From Halomonas getboli (GTDB taxonomy: Bacteria > Pseudomonadota > Gammaproteobacteria > Pseudomonadales > Halomonadaceae), in assembly GCF_023094245.1 (NCBI RefSeq), contig NZ_JALMEW010000004.1, positions 310,001 to 374,000 on the forward strand: a stretch of DNA of 64,000 nt, read 5' to 3'. Position 1 is the stretch's first letter, and each line of letters begins with the position of its first letter. The notes under the pieces were generated by a model. That model was not told where the DNA came from. It did no database searches and was given only the letters and a program-made list of their open reading frames with translations. Shown here piece by piece: positions 53,712 through 64,000 of the stretch. The translations under genes and the position numbers were made by a program.

Positions 53712-54269
53712 TTACAGCAGCTCGTTGAAGCGTGCCAGCCAGGCCGGATGCGCCGGCCAGGCCGGGGCGGTCACCAGCTTGCCGCTGACGATGGCCTCGT
53801 CCATGCCGATCTCGGCATAATCGCCGCCGGCCAGATGCACCTCCGGGGCGCAGGCGGGATAGGCCGAGACCCGGTAATCGGCCAGCGACACCGCGGCGGC
53901 CAGCAGCTGGGCGCCGTGGCAGATCGCGGCCACCGGCTTGTCGGCGTCGAAGAAGTGACGCACCAGCTCCAGCACCCGCTCGTCCAGGCGCAGGTACTCC
54001 GGCGCCCGGCCGCCGGGAATCACCAGCGCGTCGTAGTCGTCGGCGGCGACCTCGGCGAAGGTGGCGTTGAGGGTGAAGTTGTGCCCCGGCTTCTCGGTGT
54101 AGGTCTGGTCGCCCTCGAAATCGTGAATGGCGGTGCGGATACTGTCGCCCTCGCGCTTGTCGGGACACACCGCCTCCACCTGATGGCCCATGGCCTGCAG
54201 GGCCTGGAACGGCACCATGATCTCGTAGTCCTCGACGAAGTCGCCGGCGATAAGCAGCAGTCTGGCCAT
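53712..54269 (-). CDS. DJ-1/PfpI-family protein
   Basis: A 185-residue protein with the class I amidotransferase-like fold. The nucleophile elbow is [10 protein letters not shown] with Cys117, and a Glu in [12 protein letters not shown] would pair with it. In the family these are deglycases, proteases or chaperones. The start has GGAGGTG upstream. It converges on pncB and is divergent from the DUF3108 gene; no operon partner. Confidence 0.88.
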   Translation of the reverse strand: MARLLLIAGDFVEDYEIMVPFQALQAMGHQVEAVCPDKREGDSIRTAIHDFEGDQTYTEKPGHNFTLNATFAEVAADDYDALVIPGGRAPEYLRLDERVLELVRHFFDADKPVAAICHGAQLLAAAVSLADYRVSAYPACAPEVHLAGGDYAEIGMDEAIVSGKLVTAPAWPAHPAWLARFNELL

Positions 54270-54339
54270 GACAACACCTCCTGTGAAAGACGAAAATGGG
54301 AGCCTGCCTCGCCAGCCTAACCGCTCGCCGATGACTCGG

Positions 54340-54368
54340 CCATGTCATCGATTCGGACATGTCATCGA
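54340..54368. promoter_or_regulatory. Direct repeats upstream of the DUF3108 gene
   Basis: CATGTCATCGA occurs at 54341-54351 and again at 54358-54368, 17 bases apart, in the 200-base divergent gap between the PfpI and DUF3108 genes. CGATGAC at 54330 is complementary to the GTCATCG part of the first copy. It is a possible regulator site. Confidence 0.3.
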
Positions 54369-54469
54369 GATAGCCATCGACAAGGCCGTCGAGCATGTCG
54401 GCGGGGAACCCGACGGCCGCCGCGCCCTCTCAATCGAACCATGCCCTCTTGCCTCGCGAGGACTGCCCG

Positions 54470-55126
54470 ATGCCGATTCTCCTTCCGCGCCGCGCCCGGC
54501 TGCTGGGCCTGGCGCTGTGCCTCACCGCCCTGCCGAGCCTGGCCGCCACCGCGCCCCGGCCCTTCGACGCCCGCTACCACCTGGAAGTCTCGGGCTGGCC
54601 CGACGTCGATATCCAGCACCGCCTGGCACACGAGACCGGCCACTGGCAGAGCGAGATGCGCGCCAGCCTGCCCGGCGCCAGCGGCCACGAATGGGGCCGC
54701 TTCCGGCTCGACGCCGACCGCATCCACTCGCTGCACTACGCCGCCGGCTACTCGCTGCTGGGCATCCGCCGCTCCTACTCGCTGGACGACGCCGCTCTCG
54801 CCCCGCTGCCCGACCGCCAGAGCGCGCTGGTGGCGCTGGCCCGGCGCGTCATCGACGACGCCGACGGTCAGGGCCGGCTGCGCTACCGCGATCACCGCGG
54901 TCGCGAGAAGCGGCTCGACTACCGGGTGCTGGACCGCGACCCCGTGACGCTGCCGGCCGGGCACTTCGAGGCGGTGCACGTGGCCCTCACCGAGCCCGAC
55001 GAGGACGATCGCCGCATGGAGATGACCTTCGACGCCCGGCGTCCGGGCCTGCTGCTGGGCATGGACTACTATCGCGACGGGGAGCGCAAGAGCCGGCTAT
55101 CGCTGACCCGGTTCGGCGACGACTGA
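54470..55126 (+). CDS. DUF3108 secreted protein
   Basis: A 218-residue protein. The signal peptide is at residues 1-24 (RARLLGLALCLTALPSLAAT, cut after ALAAT or SLAA). The mature protein is a DUF3108-type beta-rich domain with RPFDARYHLEVSGWPDVDI at its start and DARRPGLLLGMDYYRDGERKSRLSLTRF at its end. It is periplasmic; function is unknown in the family. GAGGAC is eight bases before the ATG. Single gene, 91 bases before lysO. Confidence 0.8.
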   Translation: MPILLPRRARLLGLALCLTALPSLAATAPRPFDARYHLEVSGWPDVDIQHRLAHETGHWQSEMRASLPGASGHEWGRFRLDADRIHSLHYAAGYSLLGIRRSYSLDDAALAPLPDRQSALVALARRVIDDADGQGRLRYRDHRGREKRLDYRVLDRDPVTLPAGHFEAVHVALTEPDEDDRRMEMTFDARRPGLLLGMDYYRDGERKSRLSLTRFGDD

Positions 55127-55217
55127 CGCCGCTGCCATGGCGGCGGCAAGCTGCTAGAGTGGGCGGTTTTGGCCGTCGCCGACGGCCCGAACGACACGAA
55201 GAGAAGGAACTCTCGCC

Positions 55218-56150
55218 ATGCTCTCCGGACTGCTGATCGTCCTGCTGCCGCTGATCCTGGGCTACCTGGTCCGGGTGCATCGCGACGCCGTCATGGCGGC
55301 CATCAACCGCGGCGTCAACGCCTCGATCTACGCCATCCTGCTGCTGATGGGCGTAAGTCTGGCCGGGCTCGACGACCTCGGCGGCCAGCTCTCGCGCATG
55401 GGCGGCCAGGCCCTGGCGCTGCTCGCCGTGACCTCGGCCTGCAATCTCGCCGCCCTGGGCTGGCTGTCGCGTCGGCTGAGCCTCGAGGTCGACCCCGGTC
55501 GCGCCGTGGCCGGCGCGCCTACCAGCAAGCTGGCCGCCATGGCCGGCTCGCTGGCGCTGGTCGGGGTGGTGGTCGCCGGCATCGTGCTCGGCCTTACGAT
55601 CCATGCCCTGTTCGGCGCCGCCGAGGCGCCCTTCGCCTGGGCCGGACGCCTCTCGGAATGGGTGCTCTACGCCCTGCTGGCGCTGATCGGCTGCCAGCTC
55701 AGGAACTCCGGCATGCCGCTCAGGCAGATCCTGCTCAACCGCCACGGGCTGGCCATCGCCGTGGCCCTGGGGGCGAGTTCGCTGCTCGGCGGGCTGCTCG
55801 CCGCCCCGCTGCTCGACCTGCGCTGGAACGAGGGCCTGGCCATGGCCGCCGGCTTTGGCTGGTACTCGCTGTCCGGCATCCTGATCGGCGACGCGCTCGG
55901 CCCGCTGCTCGGCGGCGTGGCCTTCTTCAACGACCTGGGCCGCGAGCTGCTGGCCTTCGTGATGATCCCGCTGGTGATCGGCCGCCATCCGGCGCTGGCC
56001 ATCGGCTACGGCGGCGCCACCTCGATGGATTTCACCCTTCCCGTCATCCAGCAGCACGGCGGCGTGAGCTGCGTGCCGGTGGCGGTGGTCTCGGGCTTTA
56101 TCCTCTCGTTGCTCTCGCCGCCGCTGATCCTGTTTCTGCTGACGCTGTAA
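55218..56150 (+). CDS. lysO: Lysine exporter LysO-family protein
   Basis: A 310-residue inner-membrane protein of the LysO (YbjE, DUF340) family with about eight membrane segments. Typical motifs are INRGVNASIYAILLLMGVSLAG near the N-terminus, GFGWYSLSGILIGDALGP and FFNDLGRELLAFVMIP in the second half. The family exports lysine and lysine analogues. The start has AAGGAA upstream. Part of the 3' end is repeated just downstream (56168-56223). Confidence 0.9.
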   Translation: MLSGLLIVLLPLILGYLVRVHRDAVMAAINRGVNASIYAILLLMGVSLAGLDDLGGQLSRMGGQALALLAVTSACNLAALGWLSRRLSLEVDPGRAVAGAPTSKLAAMAGSLALVGVVVAGIVLGLTIHALFGAAEAPFAWAGRLSEWVLYALLALIGCQLRNSGMPLRQILLNRHGLAIAVALGASSLLGGLLAAPLLDLRWNEGLAMAAGFGWYSLSGILIGDALGPLLGGVAFFNDLGRELLAFVMIPLVIGRHPALAIGYGGATSMDFTLPVIQQHGGVSCVPVAVVSGFILSLLSPPLILFLLTL

Positions 56151-56223
56151 CGCTGTCCTCGGACACCATCCTCTCGCTGCGCTCTCTGTCTTCACGCCGC
56201 TGATCCTGTTCCTGCTGACGCTG
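56100..56223 (+). repeat. Partial tandem duplication of the lysO 3' end
   Basis: The last coding bases of lysO (56119-56147, CGCCGCTGATCCTGTTTCTG and onwards) recur at 56195-56223 with one change over 29 bases. Flanking bases (ATCCTCTCG at 56100 and 56168) are also alike. The second copy is out of gene and lies before the porin terminator. It looks like a small slippage duplication. Confidence 0.75.
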
Positions 56224-56235
56224 CAGGCCACAACG

Positions 56236-56262
56236 AAAACGCCCGCGACCGAGGTCGCGGGC
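56236..56262 (-). terminator. Rho-independent terminator of the porin gene
   Basis: GCCCGCGAC (56241-56249) pairs with GTCGCGGGC (56254-56262); on the minus strand the stem is followed by GTTTTCGTTG. It lies 35 bases after the porin stop. Confidence 0.8.
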
Positions 56263-56297
56263 AAGCATCGAAACAGCGCTCGGTCGGAGCCCTCGCG

Positions 56298-57983
<1,686 letters not shown>

Positions 57984-58089
57984 TCAAAAAAACAGTAATT
58001 AAACGACATTTGGCGCCCATGGACGGCTTTTTCACGACCAAAGTCTAGGTTGCGCCACGGACGTCTCGTCGCTTAACTGAGCGTCAAAT

Positions 58090-58103
58090 CTTAAACGATT
58101 AAG
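58090..58103. promoter_or_regulatory. LacI-type operator candidate 2
   Basis: CTTAAACGATTAAG, an inverted repeat around a central CG, lies 66 bases before aglE. A half site TTAAACGA is also present at 57999-58006. The centres of sites 1 and 2 are 180 bp apart. Confidence 0.6.
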
Positions 58104-58141
58104 ACGCGTCGGCATCGCTCTCGTCATCGTCATGCCGACCC

Positions 58142-58153
58142 CGACAACAACAA
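58142..58153 (+). promoter_or_regulatory. A-rich motif in the aglE leader
   Basis: CGACAACAACAA, 17 bases before the aglE start and just before the ribosome-binding site GAGGAT, is identical to the motif in the divergent porin leader (57841-57830). Confidence 0.5.
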
Positions 58154-58169
58154 GCGACGAGGATATGCC

Positions 58170-59438
58170 ATGCAACGCAAATCCCTGGTTCTCTCTGGAC
58201 TCGCCCTGCTGGGCGCTTCATGCGCCACCCCGGCCCTGTCGGCCGAGCTGACCATTTCCTGCGGCGCGGTGGGCGCCGAGCTAGAGCTCTGCCAGCAGGG
58301 TGTCGAAGCCTGGGAGGCCGAGACCGGCCATGAGGTCGAGATCGTCTCCACCCCCAACTCCTCCACCGAGCGGCTGTCGCTCTACCAGCAGATCCTGTCG
58401 GCCCGCTCCGGCGATATCGACGTGCTGCAGATCGACGTGGTCTGGCCGGGCCTGCTGGCCAACCACCTGCTCGACCTGAAGGAGACCCTCGGCGCGGACG
58501 CCGCCGCCGGCCACTTCGACGCCATCGTCGCCAACAACACCATCGATGACCGGCTGGTGGCGATGCCCTGGTTCACCGATGCCGGCGTGCTCTACTACCG
58601 CAAGGATCTGCTGGCGCAATACGGCTTCGCGCCGCCCGAGACCTGGCAGCAGCTGACCGATATCGCCACCGAGGTCCAGGCCGCCGAGCGCCAGGCCGGC
58701 AACGACCAGATGTGGGGCTATGTGTTCCAGGGCCGCGCCTACGAGGGGCTGACCTGCAACGCCCTGGAGTGGGTGGCCAGCCAGGGCGGCGGCACCATCG
58801 TCGACGCCGACGGCGAGATCACCATCGACAACGCGAACGCCGCCGCGGCGCTCGACCTGCCCGCCGGCTGGATCGGCGAGATCACCCCTCAGGGGGCGCT
58901 CAACTACACCGAGGAAGAGGCCCGCGGCATCTTCCAGTCCGGCAATGCGGTGTTCATGCGCAACTGGCCCTATGCCTGGTCGCTGGCCCAGAGCGAGGAC
59001 AGCGAAGTGGCCGGCAAGGTCGGCGTCATCAAGCTGCCTCATGGGCCGAATGGCGAGAGCGCGGCCGCACTGGGCGGCTGGAACCTGGCGGTATCCAAAT
59101 ACAGCGAGAATCCCGAACTCGCCTCCGAGCTGGTGGCCTACCTGACCGGCGAGGCCGAACAGAAACGCCGCGCCATCGAGGCAGCCTACAACCCCACCAT
59201 CACCTCGCTCTACGCGGACGAGCAGGTGCTCGAGGCGGTGCCCTTCTTCGGCACCCTCTACGACACCTTCACCAACGCCGTGGCCCGTCCCTCCGCCGTC
59301 ACCGGCGACAACTACGGCCGCGTCAGCAACGCCTTCTTCAACGCCGCCCACGCGGTGCTGTCCGGCGATCAGAGCGGCGCCGAGGCGGTCTCGCAGCTGG
59401 ACGGCGAGCTGTCGCGCATCAAGCGTCGTCGCTGGTAA
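58170..59438 (+). CDS. aglE: Alpha-glucoside ABC transporter substrate-binding protein
   Basis: Periplasmic sugar-binding protein, 422 residues. The signal peptide is at residues 1-25 (SLVLSGLALLGASCATPALS), with the Cys a possible but non-lipobox residue. Mature features of family 1 sugar-binding proteins are LSLYQQILSARSGDIDVLQIDVVWPGLL, MPWFTDAGVLYYRKDLL and FMRNWPYAWSLAQ. The gene order binding protein, two permeases, alpha-glucosidase, ATPase matches aglEFGAK of Sinorhizobium. Substrates are probably maltose, sucrose or trehalose-like disaccharides. Upstream lie two LacI-type sites and an A-rich leader. Confidence 0.9.
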   Translation: MQRKSLVLSGLALLGASCATPALSAELTISCGAVGAELELCQQGVEAWEAETGHEVEIVSTPNSSTERLSLYQQILSARSGDIDVLQIDVVWPGLLANHLLDLKETLGADAAAGHFDAIVANNTIDDRLVAMPWFTDAGVLYYRKDLLAQYGFAPPETWQQLTDIATEVQAAERQAGNDQMWGYVFQGRAYEGLTCNALEWVASQGGGTIVDADGEITIDNANAAAALDLPAGWIGEITPQGALNYTEEEARGIFQSGNAVFMRNWPYAWSLAQSEDSEVAGKVGVIKLPHGPNGESAAALGGWNLAVSKYSENPELASELVAYLTGEAEQKRRAIEAAYNPTITSLYADEQVLEAVPFFGTLYDTFTNAVARPSAVTGDNYGRVSNAFFNAAHAVLSGDQSGAEAVSQLDGELSRIKRRRW

Positions 59439-59453
59439 TCCGGGAGGCCCACC

Positions 59454-60428
59454 ATGTCGACACCCATCACCGAACAGGCGACGCCCGCACGGCGTCGCCC
59501 CCGGGCGGGCTACCGCGGCACCAAGGTACGCCGCCAGCGGGTCCGCGCCGCCTGGAGCTATCTCGCGCCGATGCTGGTCGCGCTGGCCCTGGTGGCCGGC
59601 TGGCCGCTGCTCCGCACCTTCTACCTGAGCCTCACCGATGCCTCGCTGTCGGACACCGCCGGTGCCACCTTCATCGGCCTCGAGAACTACCTGGTCTACG
59701 ACGACGGCGCCTGGTACGGCCTGCTCACCGATCCCGTGTGGTGGACCTCGGTGTGGAACACCGTCTACTTCAGCGTCGTGTCGGTGTCGCTGGAGGTGGT
59801 CTTCGGCATCATCGTCGCCCTGCTGCTCAACGCCGAGTTCAAGGGCCGCATGCTGGTGCGGGCCGCGGTGCTGATTCCCTGGGCCATCCCCACCATCGTC
59901 TCGGCCAAGATGTGGGCCTGGATGCTCAATGACCAGTTCGGGATCATCAACCACCTGCTGATGGCGCTGGGACTGATCGACGCGCCCCTGGCCTGGACCG
60001 CCGACGCCGATCTCTCCATGTGGGCGGTGATCATGGTCGACGTGTGGAAGACCATTCCCTTCGTCGCCCTGCTGGTGCTGGCCGCCCTGCAGATGCTGCC
60101 CAAGGACTGCTACGAGGCCGCCGAGGTCGACGGCATTCATCCGGTCAAGGTGTTCTTCCGCGTGACCCTGCCGCTGATCACCCCGGCGCTGCTGGTGGCG
60201 GTGATCTTCCGCCTGCTCGATGCCCTGCGCGTGTTCGACGTGATCTACGTGCTGACCTCCAACTCGACCAGCACCATGACCATGTCGATCTACGCCCGCC
60301 AGCAGCTGGTGGAATTCCAGGACGTGGGGTATGGCAGTGCCGCCTCGACGCTGCTGTTCCTGATCATCGCCCTGGCCGTGGTGATCTATCTGTACCTGGG
60401 CCGCCGTCAACTGGGAGTCGATCAATGA
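59454..60428 (+). CDS. aglF: Alpha-glucoside ABC transporter permease, MalF-type
   Basis: A 324-residue inner-membrane permease with six membrane segments and an Arg-rich N-terminal tail of about 30 residues. The EAA loop reads YEAAEVDGIHPVKVFFRVTLPLITPALL. It follows aglE by 15 bases and overlaps aglG by four (ATGA). The strong GWPLLRTFYLSLTDASLSD segment near the first membrane helix is typical of MalF/ThuF-type proteins. Confidence 0.92.
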   Translation: MSTPITEQATPARRRPRAGYRGTKVRRQRVRAAWSYLAPMLVALALVAGWPLLRTFYLSLTDASLSDTAGATFIGLENYLVYDDGAWYGLLTDPVWWTSVWNTVYFSVVSVSLEVVFGIIVALLLNAEFKGRMLVRAAVLIPWAIPTIVSAKMWAWMLNDQFGIINHLLMALGLIDAPLAWTADADLSMWAVIMVDVWKTIPFVALLVLAALQMLPKDCYEAAEVDGIHPVKVFFRVTLPLITPALLVAVIFRLLDALRVFDVIYVLTSNSTSTMTMSIYARQQLVEFQDVGYGSAASTLLFLIIALAVVIYLYLGRRQLGVDQ

Positions 60429-61267
60429 ACCCGTATCAGCTCATCAAGCTCGCCAAGCGCGTCGGCCTCTACGCCCTGATCGCCGTGGTGATGGTCTACG
60501 CCATCTTTCCCTTCTACTACGCCGTGATCACCTCGCTGAAGCCGTCCAGCGAGCTGTTCCGGGTCGACTTCTGGCTGTCGTCGCTGGACTTCTCCAACTA
60601 CGTGGCGATCTTCAGCGAGGGCAGCTTCGTACGGGCCATCTTCAACTCCATCTTGGTGGCGGTGTCGGTGGTGGCCATCGCCCTGCTGCTGGGCATCACC
60701 GCCTCCTATGCCCTGGGCCGGGTGCGCTTCCGCGGTCGCACCACGGTGATGCTGACGATCCTCGGCGTGTCGATGTTCCCCCAGGTGGCGGTGCTCTCCG
60801 GCCTGTTCGAGGTGATCCGCACGCTGAACCTCTACAACAATCCGGGCGGGCTGATCCTGAGCTACACCATCTTCACCCTGCCCTTCACCGTCTGGGTGCT
60901 GACCACCTTCATGCGCCAGCTGCCCATGGAGCTGGAGGAAGCCGCGATCATGGACGGCGCCACGCCCTGGGTCACCATCACTCGCGTGTTTCTGCCGCTG
61001 ATGTGGCCGGCCATGGCCACCACCGGGCTGCTGGCCTTCATCGCCGCCTGGAACGAGTTCCTGTTCGCCCTGACCTTCACCCTCACCGACGACCAGCGCA
61101 CCGTGCCGGTAGCCATCGCCCTGATCTCCGGCGGCAGCCAGCACGAGCTGCCCTGGGGCCCGATCATGGCCGCCTCGGTCACCGTCACCGTGCCGCTGGT
61201 GATTCTGGTAATGATCTTCCAGCGCCGCATCGTCTCCGGCCTCACCGCCGGCGCCGTCAAGGGCTGA
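60425..61267 (+). CDS. aglG: Alpha-glucoside ABC transporter permease, MalG-type
   Basis: A 280-residue partner permease with six membrane segments. The EAA loop is LEEAAIMDGATPWVTITRVFLPLMWPAM, and the N-terminal YAIFPFYYAVITSLKPSSELF is the standard MalG-type entry. The start is the ATG in the aglF stop overlap. It lies 26 bases before aglA. Confidence 0.92.
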   Translation: MNPYQLIKLAKRVGLYALIAVVMVYAIFPFYYAVITSLKPSSELFRVDFWLSSLDFSNYVAIFSEGSFVRAIFNSILVAVSVVAIALLLGITASYALGRVRFRGRTTVMLTILGVSMFPQVAVLSGLFEVIRTLNLYNNPGGLILSYTIFTLPFTVWVLTTFMRQLPMELEEAAIMDGATPWVTITRVFLPLMWPAMATTGLLAFIAAWNEFLFALTFTLTDDQRTVPVAIALISGGSQHELPWGPIMAASVTVTVPLVILVMIFQRRIVSGLTAGAVKG

Positions 61268-61293
61268 GCCTCATGTCATCAAGGACCATGACC

Positions 61294-62916
61294 ATGCAAG
61301 ACAACCTGAGCTGGTGGCGCGGCGGCGTCATCTACCAGATCTATCCGCGCAGCTTCATGGACGCCAACGGCGACGGCATCGGCGACCTGGCCGGCATCAC
61401 CGAGAAGCTCGACTACGTGGCGAGCCTGGGCGTCGACGGCATCTGGCTGTCGCCCTTCTTCACCTCGCCGATGAAGGACTTCGGCTACGACGTCAGCGAC
61501 TACCGCGACGTCGACCCGATGTTCGGCACCCTGGACGACTTCAAGGCGCTGCTGGCACGGGCCCACGAGCTGGGCCTGAAGGTGATGATCGATCAGGTGA
61601 TCAGCCATGCCTCCGACCAGCATCCCTGGTTCCAGCAGAGCCGTCAGGACCGCACCAATTCCAGGGCCGACTGGTTCGTGTGGGCCGACCCCAAGCCGGA
61701 TGGCACGCCGCCCAACAACTGGCTGTCGATCTTCGGCGGCTCGGCCTGGACCTTCGACTCCCGGCGCCGGCAGTACTATCTGCACAACTTCCTGGCCAGC
61801 CAGCCGGACCTCAACTTCCACCATCCCGAGGTCCGTCAGGCCCAGCTCGACAACCTGCGCTTCTGGCTGGAGCTCGGCGTCGACGGCTTTCGCCTGGACA
61901 CCGTCAACTTCTACTTCCACGACGCCGAACTCACCGACAACCCGCCGGTGCCGGCGGGCGAGGCCAAGACGCTCGGCGCCCCGGACAGCAACCCTTACAC
62001 CTGGCAGCGCCACGTGCATGACCTCAGCCGTCCGGAGAACCTCGACTTCCTGCGCGAGCTGCGCGCGCTGATGGACGCGTTCCCGGGGACCACCACGGTA
62101 GGCGAGATCGGTGACGACAGCCCGCTCGAACGCATGGCCGAATACACCGCCGGCGGCGACAAGCTGCACATGGCCTACGGCTTCGATCTGCTCAACGAAC
62201 CGCATTCGCCGGCCTATATCCGCGAGGTGATCGAACGCTTCCAGCGACTGGCCGGCGATGCCTGGCCGTGCTGGGCGCTGTCGAACCACGACGTGGTGCG
62301 CAGCGCGACCCGCTGGGGCGCCGACGAGGACCCGCTGGCCTATCCCAAGGTGACGCTGGCCATGGTGCTGTCGCTGCGCGGCAGCGTCTGTCTCTACCAG
62401 GGCGAGGAGCTCGGCCTGCCCGAAGCCGAGGTGCCCTTCGAGCGCCTCCAGGATCCCTACGGCAAGGTGCTGTGGCCGGAATTCAAGGGCCGCGACGGCT
62501 GCCGCACACCGATGCCCTGGACCGACGGGCCCCAGGCCGGCTTCACCACCGCTACCGTGGAGCCCTGGCTGCCGATCGACGCACGCCACCTGCCGCTGGC
62601 CGTGGCGCGCCAGCAGGATGACGCCGACTCGGTGCTCAATGCCACACGCCGCCTGCTGTCCTTCCGCCGCGAACACCCGGCGCTGATCGACGGCGACCTC
62701 GAACTGGTCGACGTCGGCGACGACCTGCTCGGCTTCATCCGCGAAGGGCACGACGAACGCCTGCTGTGCGTGTTCAATCTCGGCGGCGAGCCCATGAGTA
62801 CGACGCTGCCCATGTCCGGCCCTCCGCTCACCGGCCATGGCTTCGACGCCTCGCTCGACGACGACACCCTGACGCTGCCGCCCTATCAGGCGGCCTTTCT
62901 TCAGCTCGACCGATAA
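61294..62916 (+). CDS. aglA: GH13 alpha-glucosidase
   Basis: Cytoplasmic hydrolase, 540 residues, releasing glucose from imported alpha-glucosides. Catalytic residues are Asp202 (GFRLDTVNF), Glu271 (VGEIGDD) and Asp333 (SNHDVVRS). These numbers equal those I remember for the Halomonas sp. H11 alpha-glucosidase, which supports the start at 61294 (MQDNLSWW) over 61273 and 61288. The segments WLSPFFTSPM and SHASDQHPWFQQSRQ are typical of oligo-1,6-glucosidase-like GH13 members. It probably prefers short alpha-glucosides. A small hairpin follows before aglK. Confidence 0.96.
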   Translation: MQDNLSWWRGGVIYQIYPRSFMDANGDGIGDLAGITEKLDYVASLGVDGIWLSPFFTSPMKDFGYDVSDYRDVDPMFGTLDDFKALLARAHELGLKVMIDQVISHASDQHPWFQQSRQDRTNSRADWFVWADPKPDGTPPNNWLSIFGGSAWTFDSRRRQYYLHNFLASQPDLNFHHPEVRQAQLDNLRFWLELGVDGFRLDTVNFYFHDAELTDNPPVPAGEAKTLGAPDSNPYTWQRHVHDLSRPENLDFLRELRALMDAFPGTTTVGEIGDDSPLERMAEYTAGGDKLHMAYGFDLLNEPHSPAYIREVIERFQRLAGDAWPCWALSNHDVVRSATRWGADEDPLAYPKVTLAMVLSLRGSVCLYQGEELGLPEAEVPFERLQDPYGKVLWPEFKGRDGCRTPMPWTDGPQAGFTTATVEPWLPIDARHLPLAVARQQDDADSVLNATRRLLSFRREHPALIDGDLELVDVGDDLLGFIREGHDERLLCVFNLGGEPMSTTLPMSGPPLTGHGFDASLDDDTLTLPPYQAAFLQLDR

Positions 62917-62930
62917 CACCCGACAAGAAA

Positions 62931-62950
62931 GCCGGCCCCGAGAGGCCGGC
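62931..62950 (+). repeat. Small hairpin between aglA and aglK
   Basis: GCCGGCC (62931-62937) and GGCCGGC (62944-62950) enclose six bases. There is no T run, so it may adjust aglK expression or protect the upstream message rather than stop transcription. Confidence 0.5.
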
Positions 62951-62963
62951 GAGGAGTCGCAAG

Positions 62964-64000
<1,037 letters not shown>

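Noticed and set aside
58281..60425. 714-codon minus-strand open frame over aglE and aglF
   Set aside because: Antisense shadow; the opposite strand encodes a full transporter operon with motifs and overlaps.

Overview
The window is about 64 kb of high-GC, densely coded gammaproteobacterial chromosome, almost certainly from the Halomonadaceae (Halomonas or a close relative). Three things point there. The GH13 alpha-glucosidase at 61294-62916 has catalytic residues at positions 202, 271 and 333, as I remember them for the Halomonas sp. H11 enzyme. There is a complete ectoine-degradation set (doeA, doeB, doeX, doeC, doeD and enuR). The zwf-pgl-eda operon lies opposite hexR. I saw no tRNA, rRNA, IS element, prophage or CRISPR array.

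Layout. 1-4834: fructose PTS operon fruBKA, entering at the left edge inside the HPr domain. 4855-9572: a small unknown gene, then zwf-pgl-eda opposite hexR (Entner-Doudoroff entry). 9734-14249: D-galactonate operon dgoR-D-K-A plus an SMP-30 lactonase. 14384-17501: a PhnCDE-like ABC importer of unknown anion. 17599-21883: a RidA protein, a four-gene bufferin (copper) operon and an MFS transporter. 21953-27784: tandem universal stress protein, ABM-domain protein, SulP transporter, slipin and NfeD protease. 28179-33366: ynjBCD importer, ECF sigma factor with a small zinc-finger partner, and a HAD dehalogenase. 33568-49042: the ectoine catabolic locus. 49167-56150: PQQ glucose dehydrogenase, pncA-pncB, a DJ-1/PfpI protein, a DUF3108 protein and LysO. 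56298-64000: alpha-glucoside regulon with a porin opposite aglEFGAK, running off the right edge.

How the genes work together. Most of the window is carbon acquisition. Fructose, galactonate, glucose and alpha-glucosides all feed the KDPG/KDPGal aldolase routes, probably under HexR, DgoR and a LacI-type AglR. The ectoine locus degrades the compatible solute to aspartate when osmotic stress ends.

The most unusual part is inside the doe locus. Between doeX and doeC sit four genes not needed by the known pathway: a nitrilase-superfamily amidohydrolase, an ATP-grasp ligase, a C45 (penicillin acyltransferase-type) Ntn-hydrolase whose start overlaps the ligase stop, and a 925-residue Orn/Lys/Arg-type decarboxylase. 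Together they look like a module that builds, cuts and decarboxylates an amide-linked diamino acid derivative. The window also carries two families of structured intergenic repeats, with four and two copies. Their arms differ between copies but stay complementary. Several regulatory sites could be placed by inspection: EnuR-type repeats, paired LacI-type operators, a DgoR palindrome, HexR-like sites, and an identical A-rich leader motif on both sides of the alpha-glucoside divergon.
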